Of a DNA stretch of 64,000 bases, positions 36,599 to 45,475 are shown piece after piece; position 1 is the first letter of the stretch, and each line of letters opens with the position of its first letter. A model generated the notes under the pieces. It was not told the DNA's origin and did not search any database. It saw only the letters and a list, made by a program, of their open reading frames with translations. The translations under genes were made by a program, and so were the position numbers. Origin of the DNA: Salibacterium qingdaonense (GTDB taxonomy: Bacteria; Bacillota; Bacilli; Bacillales; Marinococcaceae); contig NZ_FOTY01000003.1 of assembly GCF_900114715.1 (NCBI RefSeq), positions 208,996 through 272,995 on the forward strand. Direction: 5' to 3'.

Positions 36599-37368
36599 TA
36601 ATTATATACTGGGCAGCGGTTTCCCGATTGTTCTACTGGAAGGAATGGAACGTTAGAAATTACCGGGGAGAAACAGTTCCGTTTTCAGCGGGGGCTTTCC
36701 TGTTTTTGTTCGTATGGATGTATGTCATGACGTATGAGCGGACTCCGGAGGCCGGTGTATTTCTTATGTATACTGCTGCTGTATGCACAGCGGGCTGGCT
36801 CGATGATAGAAAGGGGGAGCTGTATCCGAAAGGAATCCGGGGGCATATTCGATATTTGAAAAACAAGAAAAAGCCTACAACCGGTGTTGTGAAAATAATT
36901 ATAACGTTACCGGCTGCGGTTGCTGCAGCGGTTTCGGCCGGGGAACAGCCGTTGGAGATGGCTGTTGCTTTCATGTTATTTGTTCTCTCTCCCCATGTTT
37001 GTAATCTGTTCGATACGAGGCCGCTCCGGGTATGGAAATGGTCAGTTTGTCATGCCGTGCTGTTTCTGTTCCTCATAGGAGGAAGCTTCACAGTACCGCT
37101 GACTGCCATAGGAGTGGGAATAATCGGAATTGCAGCGTGGGCTGTGATGGAAGGGACAGAGCGCACTCTTCTTGGGGATAACGGAGCAGCGGCTGCAGGA
37201 GCGGTTCTTGCCTGGACAGCCGTTTTAATACTCCCTTTTTGGATTCAATTGTCCATTGTGATGGTCTATCTTCTTCTTACGGTACTTTCAGAATATATTT
37301 CCTTCCACCGTGTCATTTCCCGTTTTCCGCTATTGGCCGTGCTGGATAAAGCCGGGAGAAAAAAATAA
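36556..37368 (+). CDS. MraY/WecA-like phospho-sugar transferase family membrane protein (TTG start)
   Basis: The 270-residue protein has about nine membrane segments and the acidic motifs of polyprenyl-phosphate sugar-1-phosphate transferases: GWLDDRKGELYPKG, NLFDTRPLRVWK and LLGDNGAA, comparable with DDxxG, NxxD and GDNGS in the family. The TTG at 36556 is seven bases after GGAGG and lies 43 bases inside the end of the glycosyltransferase gene; a GTG six codons earlier is less likely. It is shorter than MraY (about 320) and the exact substrate is unknown. Confidence 0.75.
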   Translation: MFEEIRTITLHSSIIIIYWAAVSRLFYWKEWNVRNYRGETVPFSAGAFLFLFVWMYVMTYERTPEAGVFLMYTAAVCTAGWLDDRKGELYPKGIRGHIRYLKNKKKPTTGVVKIIITLPAAVAAAVSAGEQPLEMAVAFMLFVLSPHVCNLFDTRPLRVWKWSVCHAVLFLFLIGGSFTVPLTAIGVGIIGIAAWAVMEGTERTLLGDNGAAAAGAVLAWTAVLILPFWIQLSIVMVYLLLTVLSEYISFHRVISRFPLLAVLDKAGRKK

Positions 37369-37379
37369 AGTATATCCGG

Positions 37380-37619
37380 CTATTTTGATTTCACCCTGCG
37401 GCTGATGCCTGGTTTATTTCTTTTACGGTCCCGGTGCAGCACGAATCCGGAAATAAACCAAATACCAAATACCAGCAGTAGTGCACCGGCGGTAAATTGC
37501 ATCCATAGAGCTGGAAACGGGGGCTGCTGCATTTGAAACAATGTATCTCTCATCAATTTTATACCGAGCACGGACAAAAATCCTGGTATAACAAGTATGA
37601 GCAAAGCAATGATGCGCAT
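37380..37619 (-). CDS. yqzF: DUF2627 family membrane protein (YqzF)
   Basis: A 79-residue protein starting MRIIALLILVIPGFLSVLGIK (quoted through IIALLILVIPG), with two membrane helices, IKLMRDTLF and a basic tail. This matches the DUF2627 family, YqzF in B. subtilis, which lies upstream of the bkd operon there too. The ATG at 37619 follows GGAG by seven bases. Function unknown. Confidence 0.85.
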   Translation of the reverse strand: MRIIALLILVIPGFLSVLGIKLMRDTLFQMQQPPFPALWMQFTAGALLLVFGIWFISGFVLHRDRKRNKPGISRRVKSK

Positions 37620-37808
37620 GGGCATTCTCCTTGTTTGAATCGGATGGTGCATCCTGAAAAGTGCAGGATGTCTGCGGCAGAGACACCTAACCTATTTTCA
37701 AATTTATTTTAAGGGATGAACAGCGGAGGTGCAAGTTTTAAATACCTGTACATGAAGGAAGCATAAAATGTTAAAATGAAGTATTGAAAAGATGTTTTAC
37801 CTGATTGC

Positions 37809-37824
37809 TGGAAGATATCCTGCT
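37809..37824 (+). promoter_or_regulatory. Possible sigma-54 (SigL) promoter of the bkd operon
   Basis: TGGAAGATATCCTGCT matches the -24/-12 pattern TGGCAC-N5-TTGCW in the invariant GG and GC with correct spacing, 57 bases before the lpdV start. In B. subtilis the bkd operon is SigL-dependent. No activator gene (bkdR) lies nearby, so this is tentative. Confidence 0.4.
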
Positions 37825-37880
37825 GAATATGCTACAGTTTTCATATAGATATATGTAACAATAGATGAGGAGGAACCAAT

Positions 37881-39302
37881 GTGCCCAAAGAATATGACCT
37901 GGTCATTATAGGAGCTGGTACAGGCGGATATACGGCAGCCGTCAAAGCAGCAAAAGAAGGTCTCAAAACGGCTGTTGTCGAGAAGGATCGGGAGGGAGGG
38001 ACCTGTCTGCATCAGGGATGTATTCCAAGTAAAGCTCTGCTCAAAAGTGCAGAGATGTACAGAGAAATGCAGGAAAGCGCACAGTACGGCATTTCTGCCT
38101 CTGACGTCACCCTTCAATTCGACAAGGTCCAGAGCCGGAAAGACACTGTAGTCGAGCAGCTTCACCGCGGTGTTAAAAGTCTGATGAACAAAGACAGCAT
38201 CGATATTTATAAAGGAACCGGACGTATATTGGGACCTTCCATTTTCTCGCCGAGAGCAGGGACGATATCAGTGGAACGGAATGACGAGCAGGAAAATGCC
38301 ATGCTGCTCCCGAAACATGTTATGATTGCTACAGGTTCCAGACCCAGGCAGTTTCCCGGCCTGGAAGCTGATGGAACAACTATTATGACTTCTGACCATG
38401 CCCTTGAGCTTAATGAACTTCCGGCTTCTATAATCATTGTCGGAGGAGGCGTGATAGGTGTTGAGTTTGCTTCCATGATGTCAGACTTCGGTGTGGAAGT
38501 GACGGTGATTGAGAATACATCCCGATTGCTGCCGCAGGAAGACCAGGACGTAGCAAAGGAAATGGAGAAGTCCCTGAAAAATAGAGGGGTTCATATTTAT
38601 ACGGCCGGCAATGTACTGGAAAAGAAATACTCGGATGAAGATTCGGTCACACTGCAGGTAGAACAAAATGGTCAGCCGTTCGAACTTACTGCCGGGAAAG
38701 TTTTACTATGTATCGGCCGGCAAGCAAACATAGAAGATATCGGGATCGAAAATACGGACATCGAGACGGAAAATGGTGTTGTTGTAACAGACGGCGCAGG
38801 CCGGACCAAAGAAACACATATATATGCAATCGGCGATGTCCGGGGAGGCATGCAGCTTGCCCATACTGCATCCAGGGAAGGAATTAACGCGGTGGAGGAT
38901 ATGCTGATGCGCATGCCTGAACCAGTGGATCCTGCACGAGTTCCAAGATGTACGTACAGCCGCCCGGAAACAGCTTCCATTGGATGGACGCAGGAACAAG
39001 CGGAGAACAGATATGAATACGTGAAGGTTTCACGTGTACCGTTTCAGGCATTAGGACGCGCTGTTGTGCAGGGAAAGACGGAGGGATTTGTAAAGTTTGT
39101 CGTTAACGGAGCCAATGATGATCTCCTCGGTGTTCACATGTTCGGCGACGGTGTAACAGAGTTAATATCGGAAGCTTCTCTTGCCATGCTGGTGGATGCG
39201 GCGAATACAGAGCTTGCCGAAACGATACATCCCCACCCATCTCTTTCAGAAATATTCGGTGAAGCCGCACTTGCTGTGGAAAATAGAGCTATACATTTTT
39301 AA
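37881..39302 (+). CDS. lpdV: Dihydrolipoyl dehydrogenase of the branched-chain 2-oxoacid complex (E3)
   Basis: The 473-residue flavoprotein starts at a GTG after GAGGAGGAACC. FAD binding is by IIGAGTGGYTAA, the redox disulfide is in GGTCLHQGCIPSK, NAD binding by VVGGGVIGVEFAS, and the C-terminal His-Glu pair in HPHPSLSEIFGEA. It reoxidises dihydrolipoyl groups of BkdB. It is the first gene of lpdV-bkdAA-bkdAB-bkdB here; bkdR, ptb, bcd and buk, which precede it in B. subtilis, are absent. Confidence 0.94.
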   Translation: MPKEYDLVIIGAGTGGYTAAVKAAKEGLKTAVVEKDREGGTCLHQGCIPSKALLKSAEMYREMQESAQYGISASDVTLQFDKVQSRKDTVVEQLHRGVKSLMNKDSIDIYKGTGRILGPSIFSPRAGTISVERNDEQENAMLLPKHVMIATGSRPRQFPGLEADGTTIMTSDHALELNELPASIIIVGGGVIGVEFASMMSDFGVEVTVIENTSRLLPQEDQDVAKEMEKSLKNRGVHIYTAGNVLEKKYSDEDSVTLQVEQNGQPFELTAGKVLLCIGRQANIEDIGIENTDIETENGVVVTDGAGRTKETHIYAIGDVRGGMQLAHTASREGINAVEDMLMRMPEPVDPARVPRCTYSRPETASIGWTQEQAENRYEYVKVSRVPFQALGRAVVQGKTEGFVKFVVNGANDDLLGVHMFGDGVTELISEASLAMLVDAANTELAETIHPHPSLSEIFGEAALAVENRAIHF

Positions 39303-39327
39303 TCAAAGAAAACAGGAGGTAGTTTAC

Positions 39328-40344
39328 ATGTCCTCACCAACATATGAAAGGCTTGGTTTAACACAAAACCAGGTACTCTCCATGTATGAAACGATGCTGC
39401 TGGCGAGAAAAATTGACGAGAGGATGTGGCTCTTAAACAGAGCCGGTAAAATTCCTTTTGTCGTTTCGTGCCAGGGGCAGGAAGGAGCCCAGGTAGGTGC
39501 TGCAATGGCACTTGAGACCGAAAAAGACTATATCCTTCCTTATTACCGCGATCTTGGATTGGTACTTCACTTTGGTATGACGCCCGTAGATTTAATGATG
39601 CAGGGATTTGCCAAAGGCCCCGATCCCAATTCAGGAGGCAGGCAGATGCCCGGCCATTTTGGACAGAAAGAAAACAGAATTGTCAGCGGATCTTCGCCGG
39701 TAACAACCCAGCTTCCGCATGCAGCCGGATTCGGCCTGGCTGCCAAGATGGAGAAGAAAGATTTTGTTACCATGGTGAGTTTTGGAGAAGGATCGGCCAG
39801 CCAGGGAGATTTCCACGAAGGGGCCAATTTCGCAGGTATACATAACTTACCGGTCATTTTTTTCTGCGAAAACAACAAATATGCGATTTCTGTACCAATG
39901 GACAAACAATCCGGCAGTGAATACGTTTCAGATCGTGCTGCAGGATATGGAATGCCGGGTGTGACGGTAGATGGCAACGATCCGCTTGCCGTCTATGAAG
40001 CGGTGAAAGAGGCAGTGGACCGTGCCAGAAACGGGAAAGGGCCGACACTCATCGAAACTCTTACTTATCGTCTTACTCCGCATTCGAGTGATGATGATGA
40101 CAGCTTTTACCGCTCGAAGGAAGAAGTGGAGCAGGCGAAAAAAGAAGACGCTGTCCATACGTTTTCTTCCTATCTAAAAGAAAACGGCGTGTTAACAGAC
40201 ACCGCGGAACAGGAGATGCTGGAACGTATTAAGCATAAAGTGGACGAAGCGACAGAACGGGCGGAAGACGCTCCTTACGGGACTCCGGAGAGTTTGTTTG
40301 ATTATGTATACGCAGGACAGGACGGTGAGCGTACATGGCAGTGA
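39328..40344 (+). CDS. bkdAA: Branched-chain 2-oxoacid dehydrogenase E1 alpha
   Basis: The 338-residue protein has the thiamine-diphosphate motif VSFGEGSASQGDFHEGANFA ending in CENN, and RLTPHSSDDDDSFYR near the phosphorylation loop. With BkdAB it decarboxylates 2-oxo acids from valine, leucine and isoleucine, supplying branched-chain acyl-CoA primers for fatty acids. The ATG follows AGGAGGTAG; upstream codons to 39181 overlap lpdV and are not used. Confidence 0.95.
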   Translation: MSSPTYERLGLTQNQVLSMYETMLLARKIDERMWLLNRAGKIPFVVSCQGQEGAQVGAAMALETEKDYILPYYRDLGLVLHFGMTPVDLMMQGFAKGPDPNSGGRQMPGHFGQKENRIVSGSSPVTTQLPHAAGFGLAAKMEKKDFVTMVSFGEGSASQGDFHEGANFAGIHNLPVIFFCENNKYAISVPMDKQSGSEYVSDRAAGYGMPGVTVDGNDPLAVYEAVKEAVDRARNGKGPTLIETLTYRLTPHSSDDDDSFYRSKEEVEQAKKEDAVHTFSSYLKENGVLTDTAEQEMLERIKHKVDEATERAEDAPYGTPESLFDYVYAGQDGERTWQ

Positions 40345-41318
40345 TGACCTATATTGAAGCTGTAACAACAGCCATGCGCGAAGAAATGACAAGAGATGAA
40401 AAAGTATTTGTGCTCGGAGAGGATGTCGGTGCCCGTGGTGGTGTCTTTGGGGCAACGAAAGGTCTTTTTGAAACATTCGGGGAAAAAAGGGTTATTGATA
40501 CACCGCTGGCGGAGTCAGCGATTGCAGGTGTTGCGATTGGAGCGGCTATGTATGGAATGAAACCTATTGCTGAAATGCAGTTTGCAGATTTTATGCTGCC
40601 GGCTGTTAATCAGATTATTTCTGAAGCGGCGAAAACACGTTATCGTTCCAACAATGACTGGAGCTCCCCGATTACCGTGCGGGCTCCATACGGCGGGGGC
40701 GTGCACGGCGCGTTGTATCACTCGCAGTCACTGGAATCATTGTTTAATCATGTGCCGGGGCTTAAAATCGTCATGCCCTCCACGCCTTATGACGTTAAAG
40801 GACTGCTGAAAGCAGCAGTCCGGGACCCGGATCCGGTCTTGTTTTTTGAACATAAACGAGCGTACCGCTTAATTAAAGGGGAAGTACCGGAAGAGGATTA
40901 TACACTCCCGATCGGTAAAGCCGATGTGAAAAAAGAAGGAAGCGATGTAACAGTAATCAGTTACGGGCTCTGTCTCCAGTTTTGCCTGCAGGCAGCGGAA
41001 AAGCTGGAGGAGGAAGGGATATCCACCCATATTCTTGACCTCCGCACGGTCTATCCTCTTGATCGGGAAGCAGTGATCGAAGCTGCTTCCAAAACAGGAA
41101 AAGTACTGCTTGTAACAGAAGACAATAAAGAGGGAAGTCTGATGGGTGAAGTGGCCGCTGTCATTGGTGAACACTGCCTGTTTGACCTGGATGCGCCGGT
41201 GCAGCGTCTGGCAGGTCCCGATGTACCGTCCATGCCTTACGCTCCGCCGTTGGAAAAGGACTTTATGATGAACCCGGAGAAAGTGGAAGCAGCTATCCGG
41301 GATTTAGCGGAGTTTTAG
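40335..41318 (+). CDS. bkdAB: Branched-chain 2-oxoacid dehydrogenase E1 beta
   Basis: The 327-residue protein has the E1-beta features GEDVGARGGVFGATKGL, DTPLAESAIAGVAIGAA and the C-terminal domain with VLLVTEDNKEGSLMG. It overlaps bkdAA by ten bases and precedes bkdB by 12. Confidence 0.95.
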   Translation: MAVMTYIEAVTTAMREEMTRDEKVFVLGEDVGARGGVFGATKGLFETFGEKRVIDTPLAESAIAGVAIGAAMYGMKPIAEMQFADFMLPAVNQIISEAAKTRYRSNNDWSSPITVRAPYGGGVHGALYHSQSLESLFNHVPGLKIVMPSTPYDVKGLLKAAVRDPDPVLFFEHKRAYRLIKGEVPEEDYTLPIGKADVKKEGSDVTVISYGLCLQFCLQAAEKLEEEGISTHILDLRTVYPLDREAVIEAASKTGKVLLVTEDNKEGSLMGEVAAVIGEHCLFDLDAPVQRLAGPDVPSMPYAPPLEKDFMMNPEKVEAAIRDLAEF

Positions 41319-41330
41319 GAGGAGAGGCAC

Positions 41331-42587
41331 ATGTCCGAACAAATTAAAATGCCCCAGCTTGGGGAAAGTGTAACAGAAGGAACCATTACGAGATGGCTTG
41401 TTCAACCTGGTGACCGGGTTGATAAGTATGACCCAATTGCGGATGTGACAACAGATAAAGTGAATGCAGAAGTACCTTCTTCGTTCGCAGGTGTTATTCA
41501 GGAGCTTGTGGCTGGTGAAGATGAGACGGTTCAGGTGGGAGACTTGATCTGTTATATCCAAACCGCGGAGAAGGGTGCGGATACAGAGAACGAGGACCAA
41601 CAGAAAGCTTCCGGCGGTCCGGAAGCCAAAGAATCAGAACAAAACACGGAAGAATCGATGAAAAGCCGGTATTCCCCGGCCGTTATGAGGCTGGCCCAGG
41701 AGAACGACATCGATCTAACTCAGCTGGAAGGATCAGGACGTGGAGGAAGGATCACCCGCAAAGATGTGGAAAAACACATAGCTGCTGCTCCAACTCCGGC
41801 TCCCGAGCCGGCAGAACCAAAAGAAGATCCTGCCCGATATCCGACGTATAAAACCAAACCGCCTGAACAAATGGAGGCATTATCTGAAGACAAAGAAATT
41901 CCTCTTACTCAAATGAGGAAAGCAATCGCCTCCAACATGGTGAAAAGCAAAGAAGAAATTCCGCATGCATGGACGATGGTGGAAGTCGATGTGTCCAATA
42001 TTGTGGCATATCGGGATCGTATTAAAGATGAATTCAAAGAAAAAGAAGGTTTTTCTCTTACGTTCATGCCTTTTTTCATGAAAGCTATCGTGGAAACGCT
42101 AAAAGAATTTCCGGAAGTAAATTCTGTCTGGGGCGGCGACAAAATCATTCATAAAAAAGACATCAATATTTCTATTGCGGTTGCGGCGGAAGATTCCCTG
42201 TACGTTCCGGTCATTAAGAATGCAGACGAAAAAAGCATCAAGGGACTTGGAAAAGAAGTATACTCTCTGGCCAAAAAAGCGCGTCTCGGCCAACTGAATG
42301 AAGATGAGATGCAGGGAGGCACGTTCACCATCAACAATACGGGATCATTTGGATCGGTGCAGTCCATGCCGATTGTGAATCATCCCCAGGCTGCGATCCT
42401 GTCGATTGAATCCATCATCAAAAAACCTGTCGTTGTTCAGGATGATATGGTAGCAATCCGAAGTATGGTAAACCTTTGTTTGTCCCTGGATCACCGTATT
42501 CTCGACGGTTTAATCTGCGGACGTTTTCTTGCCAGGATTAAAGAAAAACTCGAAGCATTTCAACTGGATCGGGAGCATATTTATTAA
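41331..42587 (+). CDS. bkdB: Branched-chain 2-oxoacid dehydrogenase E2 (lipoyl acyltransferase)
   Basis: The 418-residue protein has an N-terminal lipoyl domain (lipoyl lysine in TTDKVNAEVPS), a Gln/Glu-rich linker, an E3-binding domain (SPAVMRLAQENDIDLTQL, residues 113-150) and a catalytic domain ending in LDHRILDGLICGRFL with the HxxxDG site. It depends on lipoate attached through the LipM pathway (gene at 8395). Confidence 0.95.
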   Translation: MSEQIKMPQLGESVTEGTITRWLVQPGDRVDKYDPIADVTTDKVNAEVPSSFAGVIQELVAGEDETVQVGDLICYIQTAEKGADTENEDQQKASGGPEAKESEQNTEESMKSRYSPAVMRLAQENDIDLTQLEGSGRGGRITRKDVEKHIAAAPTPAPEPAEPKEDPARYPTYKTKPPEQMEALSEDKEIPLTQMRKAIASNMVKSKEEIPHAWTMVEVDVSNIVAYRDRIKDEFKEKEGFSLTFMPFFMKAIVETLKEFPEVNSVWGGDKIIHKKDINISIAVAAEDSLYVPVIKNADEKSIKGLGKEVYSLAKKARLGQLNEDEMQGGTFTINNTGSFGSVQSMPIVNHPQAAILSIESIIKKPVVVQDDMVAIRSMVNLCLSLDHRILDGLICGRFLARIKEKLEAFQLDREHIY

Positions 42588-42685
42588 GAATCATTTGGAA
42601 ACCTTCAAGCTCTGTTGCTTGTACTGTTTTAAGCTTATGAGCTACAATAAAAGAGAATCATTTTAGAAATGAAAGGATGATAAAC

Positions 42686-43108
42686 ATGGATTTTAACTTC
42701 TATGTCAACGATATCGTGGGACCTGCCAGACAGGAAATGGAAGATGCTGGTTATCAACCGCTTGGTACCCCGGAAGAAGTGGAAACCACTCTATCACAGG
42801 ATGGAACGACCCTTGTAATGGTTAACTCTGTCTGTGGTTGTGCAGGAGGAATTGCACGTCCTGCAGCAGCTTACATGAAAAATTATGAGAAGCAGCCCGA
42901 CCGTTTTGTTACAGTGTTTGCAGGACAGGATAAAGAAGCAACGGATACGGCGAGATCGTATTTCACCGGCTATGCCCCGTCTTCTCCTTCTTTTGCACTG
43001 ATTAAGGATGGAGAAATCAAGCGCATGGTGGAACGCCACGAAATCGAAGGACATGAGCCGATTGAAGTCGTTCAGCAGCTTGAAAAAGCACTGGATGAAC
43101 ATTGCTGA
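42686..43108 (+). CDS. brxB: Bacilliredoxin BrxB (YqiW)
   Basis: The 140-residue thioredoxin-fold protein carries the CGC motif in [15 protein letters not shown] and a C-terminal [21 protein letters not shown] segment (key ALIKDGE). It de-bacillithiolates proteins using bacillithiol. The ATG follows AAAGGATG. In B. subtilis yqiW also lies just after the bkd genes. Confidence 0.93.
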   Translation: MDFNFYVNDIVGPARQEMEDAGYQPLGTPEEVETTLSQDGTTLVMVNSVCGCAGGIARPAAAYMKNYEKQPDRFVTVFAGQDKEATDTARSYFTGYAPSSPSFALIKDGEIKRMVERHEIEGHEPIEVVQQLEKALDEHC

Positions 43109-43115
43109 TGATAAC

Positions 43116-43149
43116 GGAGGAGCTGTATCAAAAGGTGCAGCTCCTTTTC
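43116..43149 (+). terminator. Terminator of brxB
   Basis: GGAGCTG (43119-43125) pairs with CAGCTCC (43138-43144) and is followed by TTTT. Confidence 0.75.
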
Positions 43150-43164
43150 TGTAATATAGAAAAT

Positions 43165-43480
43165 TCACCCCAGGCAGAAGCGGAAGGCGGCGACGCCATT
43201 TCAGCAGTTCGCCGGCTAAAACCGGTCACGTCCTGTGACCAACGCCGGCACTAGAACATCCTGTTCGTCGAAGCAGCAGCCGAAGATCCCATCAAACGGA
43301 GGCTCACACGATGTGAGTCAGATCGGCGTAGGCACAGGACGTGCCGAACTTAGCCGATCCTCCTTTACCACCATGTAGCTGAGGCGCTGCCCGCGGCAAA
43401 GAAGACACGGTGAGCCCCGGCGAACCGATGTCGCCCTTGTGCTCTGGAGTGCAAGCGTCCGCCTGCAGCGGATGCCTTAA
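43165..43480. repeat. Intergenic repeat region sharing a core with the 4877-5214 element
   Basis: This GC-rich stretch contains a 70-base segment (43388-43457) that matches 5042-5111 with five differences, including TGCCCGCGGCAAAGAAGACA. Upstream are small palindromes such as GTCACGTCCTGTGAC and paired copies of CGTCCTGTG/CACAGGACG. No coding frame is credible. The rest of the 689-base gap (43481-43797) is AT-rich, with a TTGCTC/TATTAT promoter-like pair (43731-43760, 18-base spacing) serving the next gene, and otherwise nothing I recognise. Confidence 0.65.
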
Positions 43481-43797
43481 CGTTTAACGACTTTTGATAC
43501 ATCCCCCTTTTTAGTAAACAGGATGAGTAACAACCTGCTCAGTGGGTGTATCGATGCTGCTGGAATATGGATTGGTAAAGAAATCCTGAAAATATATCGG
43601 GACAATCCATAGAGAAAATAGAAAAATCGTTGACATTAATGCAGAAAGGAAGAAATACCGGGAATCAATCCAAAAAAGCAGCGCGTATTACTCCGGCAGC
43701 TTTCTTCGTACATGCAGCGAAGGGATTATCTTGCTCTGTGATGCGATGGTGTGGTATTATTACCGTGTCTTGATTATACATAAAGGGCGGAGTGAAT

Positions 43798-44154
43798 ATG
43801 AACGAGCTGTACCAAAAGATTCAGGAATACTTGAATATGGACACTGAAATTGAATTTGAAGAATTCCGTGATTATTATCAACAGGTTATCCAGTATCTTG
43901 ATCACGAACAACAGGAACCGGATGAAACGGAGATTTGGCAGTCGCTTTTTGTAGCGGAAAGTATCATGTCCAATGCAGAAAACCGCGCCAAAACCGTTAA
44001 GAACAATGCCGAACGGAAAAAATACAGGAAAATGAATGAACGAATGAACCTGTATGCGGGCCACTTCACCAAAAAGCTTAATCAGCTTGGATATACCCAG
44101 GACGATATTGAATACCACTTCGATGCCATGCTTGAAGAGGACGTAAGTAAATAA
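43798..44154 (+). CDS. Unknown 118-residue acidic helical protein
   Basis: The ATG at 43798 follows GGGCGGAGTGA; a GTG two codons earlier is possible. The protein is acidic and almost wholly helical, with EIEFEEFRDYYQQVIQYLD and NAENRAKTVKNNAERKKYRK segments (key VIQYLD, NAERKKYRK) and no membrane or signal sequence. The C-terminal half, YAGHFTKKLNQLGYTQDDIE, may form a small helical bundle. I do not recognise a family. It lies alone between the repeat region and tRNA-Arg. Confidence 0.75.
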   Translation: MNELYQKIQEYLNMDTEIEFEEFRDYYQQVIQYLDHEQQEPDETEIWQSLFVAESIMSNAENRAKTVKNNAERKKYRKMNERMNLYAGHFTKKLNQLGYTQDDIEYHFDAMLEEDVSK

Positions 44155-44199
44155 GAAGGCTGCATAAAGAAAGGTCTTTTTATGATTCATTAATTTCCC

Positions 44200-44228
44200 T
44201 TGACGTTTCATCCACCCTTCGTTACAAT
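44200..44228 (+). promoter_or_regulatory. Strong sigma-A promoter of tRNA-Arg
   Basis: TTGACG (44200-44205) and TACAAT (44223-44228) are 17 bases apart, 32 bases before the tRNA. Confidence 0.85.
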
Positions 44229-44260
44229 GGAATATGTCTTGTTAATGAGACAAAAGGAAT

Positions 44261-44335
44261 GCGCCTATGGTGAAAGGGATATCACTCGAGATTCCGGTTC
44301 TCGCATTCCAGGTTCGAATCCTGGTAGGCGCACCA
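44261..44335 (+). tRNA. tRNA-Arg (anticodon CCG)
   Basis: A 75-base cloverleaf with encoded CCA. The acceptor stem is GCGCCTA/TAGGCGC, the D stem GTGA/TCAC, the anticodon stem CGAGA/TCTCG with loop TTCCGGT (anticodon CCG, reading CGG), and the T arm CCAGG-TTCGAAT-CCTGG. It stands alone with its own promoter and terminator. Confidence 0.96.
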
Positions 44336-44362
44336 ACAATAATTTTTACATAGGATGAAACG

Positions 44363-44389
44363 CTGCACATGGGAATGTGCAGTTTTTTT
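44363..44389 (+). terminator. Terminator of tRNA-Arg
   Basis: CTGCACAT and ATGTGCAG form an 8-bp stem around GGGA, followed by seven T residues. Confidence 0.9.
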
Positions 44390-44417
44390 ATGACATGACA
44401 CAATAAAAGGGGTTCCT

Positions 44418-45437
44418 ATGACTGGGTGGAAGATAGGTTATCGAACAGTAAAGACTTCTGTCGGAGCCGCCTTGTCTATATTCATTGCGCAGCTCCTGTC
44501 TCTTGAGTTTTATGTCTCTGCCGGAATTATCACGATATTGTGTATTTCGGTTACAAAAAAAGAATCGTTAAGGGATTCCTGGGAGCGGTTTGCGGCTTGT
44601 CTGATCGGTATAGTCTTTGCGGCATTGCTGTTTGAAGGACTTGGATACCATTTTGTATCCATTGCCATCCTGTTTCTGCTTTTTATTCCAACAGCGGTTG
44701 CTCTTGGAGTAAGACGCGGCGTTGTGACGAGTGCCGTTATCATTCTTCATTTATACACGTTTGAAAACATTTCCACTTCGATTATTGTAAATGAGATGCT
44801 GCTGATCGTTATCGGTATAGGAATTGCCCTTATTATGAACATGTATATGCCGAGCCGGGAGAATGATCTGATCTGGAAACAGGTGTATCTTGAAGATTGT
44901 TTCCGTGAGATATGGCGGGAATTTGCCGCTTATCTCAAGGACGGGGATGTGAACTGGGATGGAAAAGAAATCGCAGAAGCTGCATCCATTATAGAAGAAG
45001 CCAAAGGCATGGCATTGAATAACATCGAAAATCATTTTTTGCGCAATGATGATTACTTTTATCATTATTTTAAAATGCGGGAAAAGCAGTTTGATGTCAT
45101 TAAACGGATTCTCCCTTTTATTTCCTCTCTGGATCGAACCGTCATACAGGGAAAAAAAATGGCCCTTTTTCTGCAGGAGCTTAGTGAAGGGGTATCGCCC
45201 GGTAACACCGCAGAATATTTTCTCAAACAACTTCATGCTTTAAAAGAGGAAATACAGGAAATGGAACTTCCGAAAACCCGTGAAGAGTTCGAAGTCCGTT
45301 CGTCTTTGTTTTACATCCTGAATGAGCTCGAATCGTACCTGCTTGTAAAAAAACGATTTAAGCCGGATTCGACACGCACTCGTTCCGTTTCGGGAAAACG
45401 GCTGAATAGAGACCGCAAAAAGAGACAGGCTAGGTAA
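44418..45437 (+). CDS. yqjA: Aromatic acid exporter family protein YqjA
   Basis: The 339-residue protein has five or six membrane segments in residues 10-140 (DUF939/ArAE_1 type) followed by a long cytosolic helical domain ending in a basic tail (KRLNRDRKKRQAR). The family is related to aromatic-acid efflux proteins but the substrate of YqjA is unknown. Order yqjA then the L,D-transpeptidase matches B. subtilis yqjA-yqjB. Confidence 0.85.
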   Translation: MTGWKIGYRTVKTSVGAALSIFIAQLLSLEFYVSAGIITILCISVTKKESLRDSWERFAACLIGIVFAALLFEGLGYHFVSIAILFLLFIPTAVALGVRRGVVTSAVIILHLYTFENISTSIIVNEMLLIVIGIGIALIMNMYMPSRENDLIWKQVYLEDCFREIWREFAAYLKDGDVNWDGKEIAEAASIIEEAKGMALNNIENHFLRNDDYFYHYFKMREKQFDVIKRILPFISSLDRTVIQGKKMALFLQELSEGVSPGNTAEYFLKQLHALKEEIQEMELPKTREEFEVRSSLFYILNELESYLLVKKRFKPDSTRTRSVSGKRLNRDRKKRQAR

Positions 45438-45475
45438 AAAAAGCTGGTTATCTGCAGCTTGAAGGTGTGGCTGAC

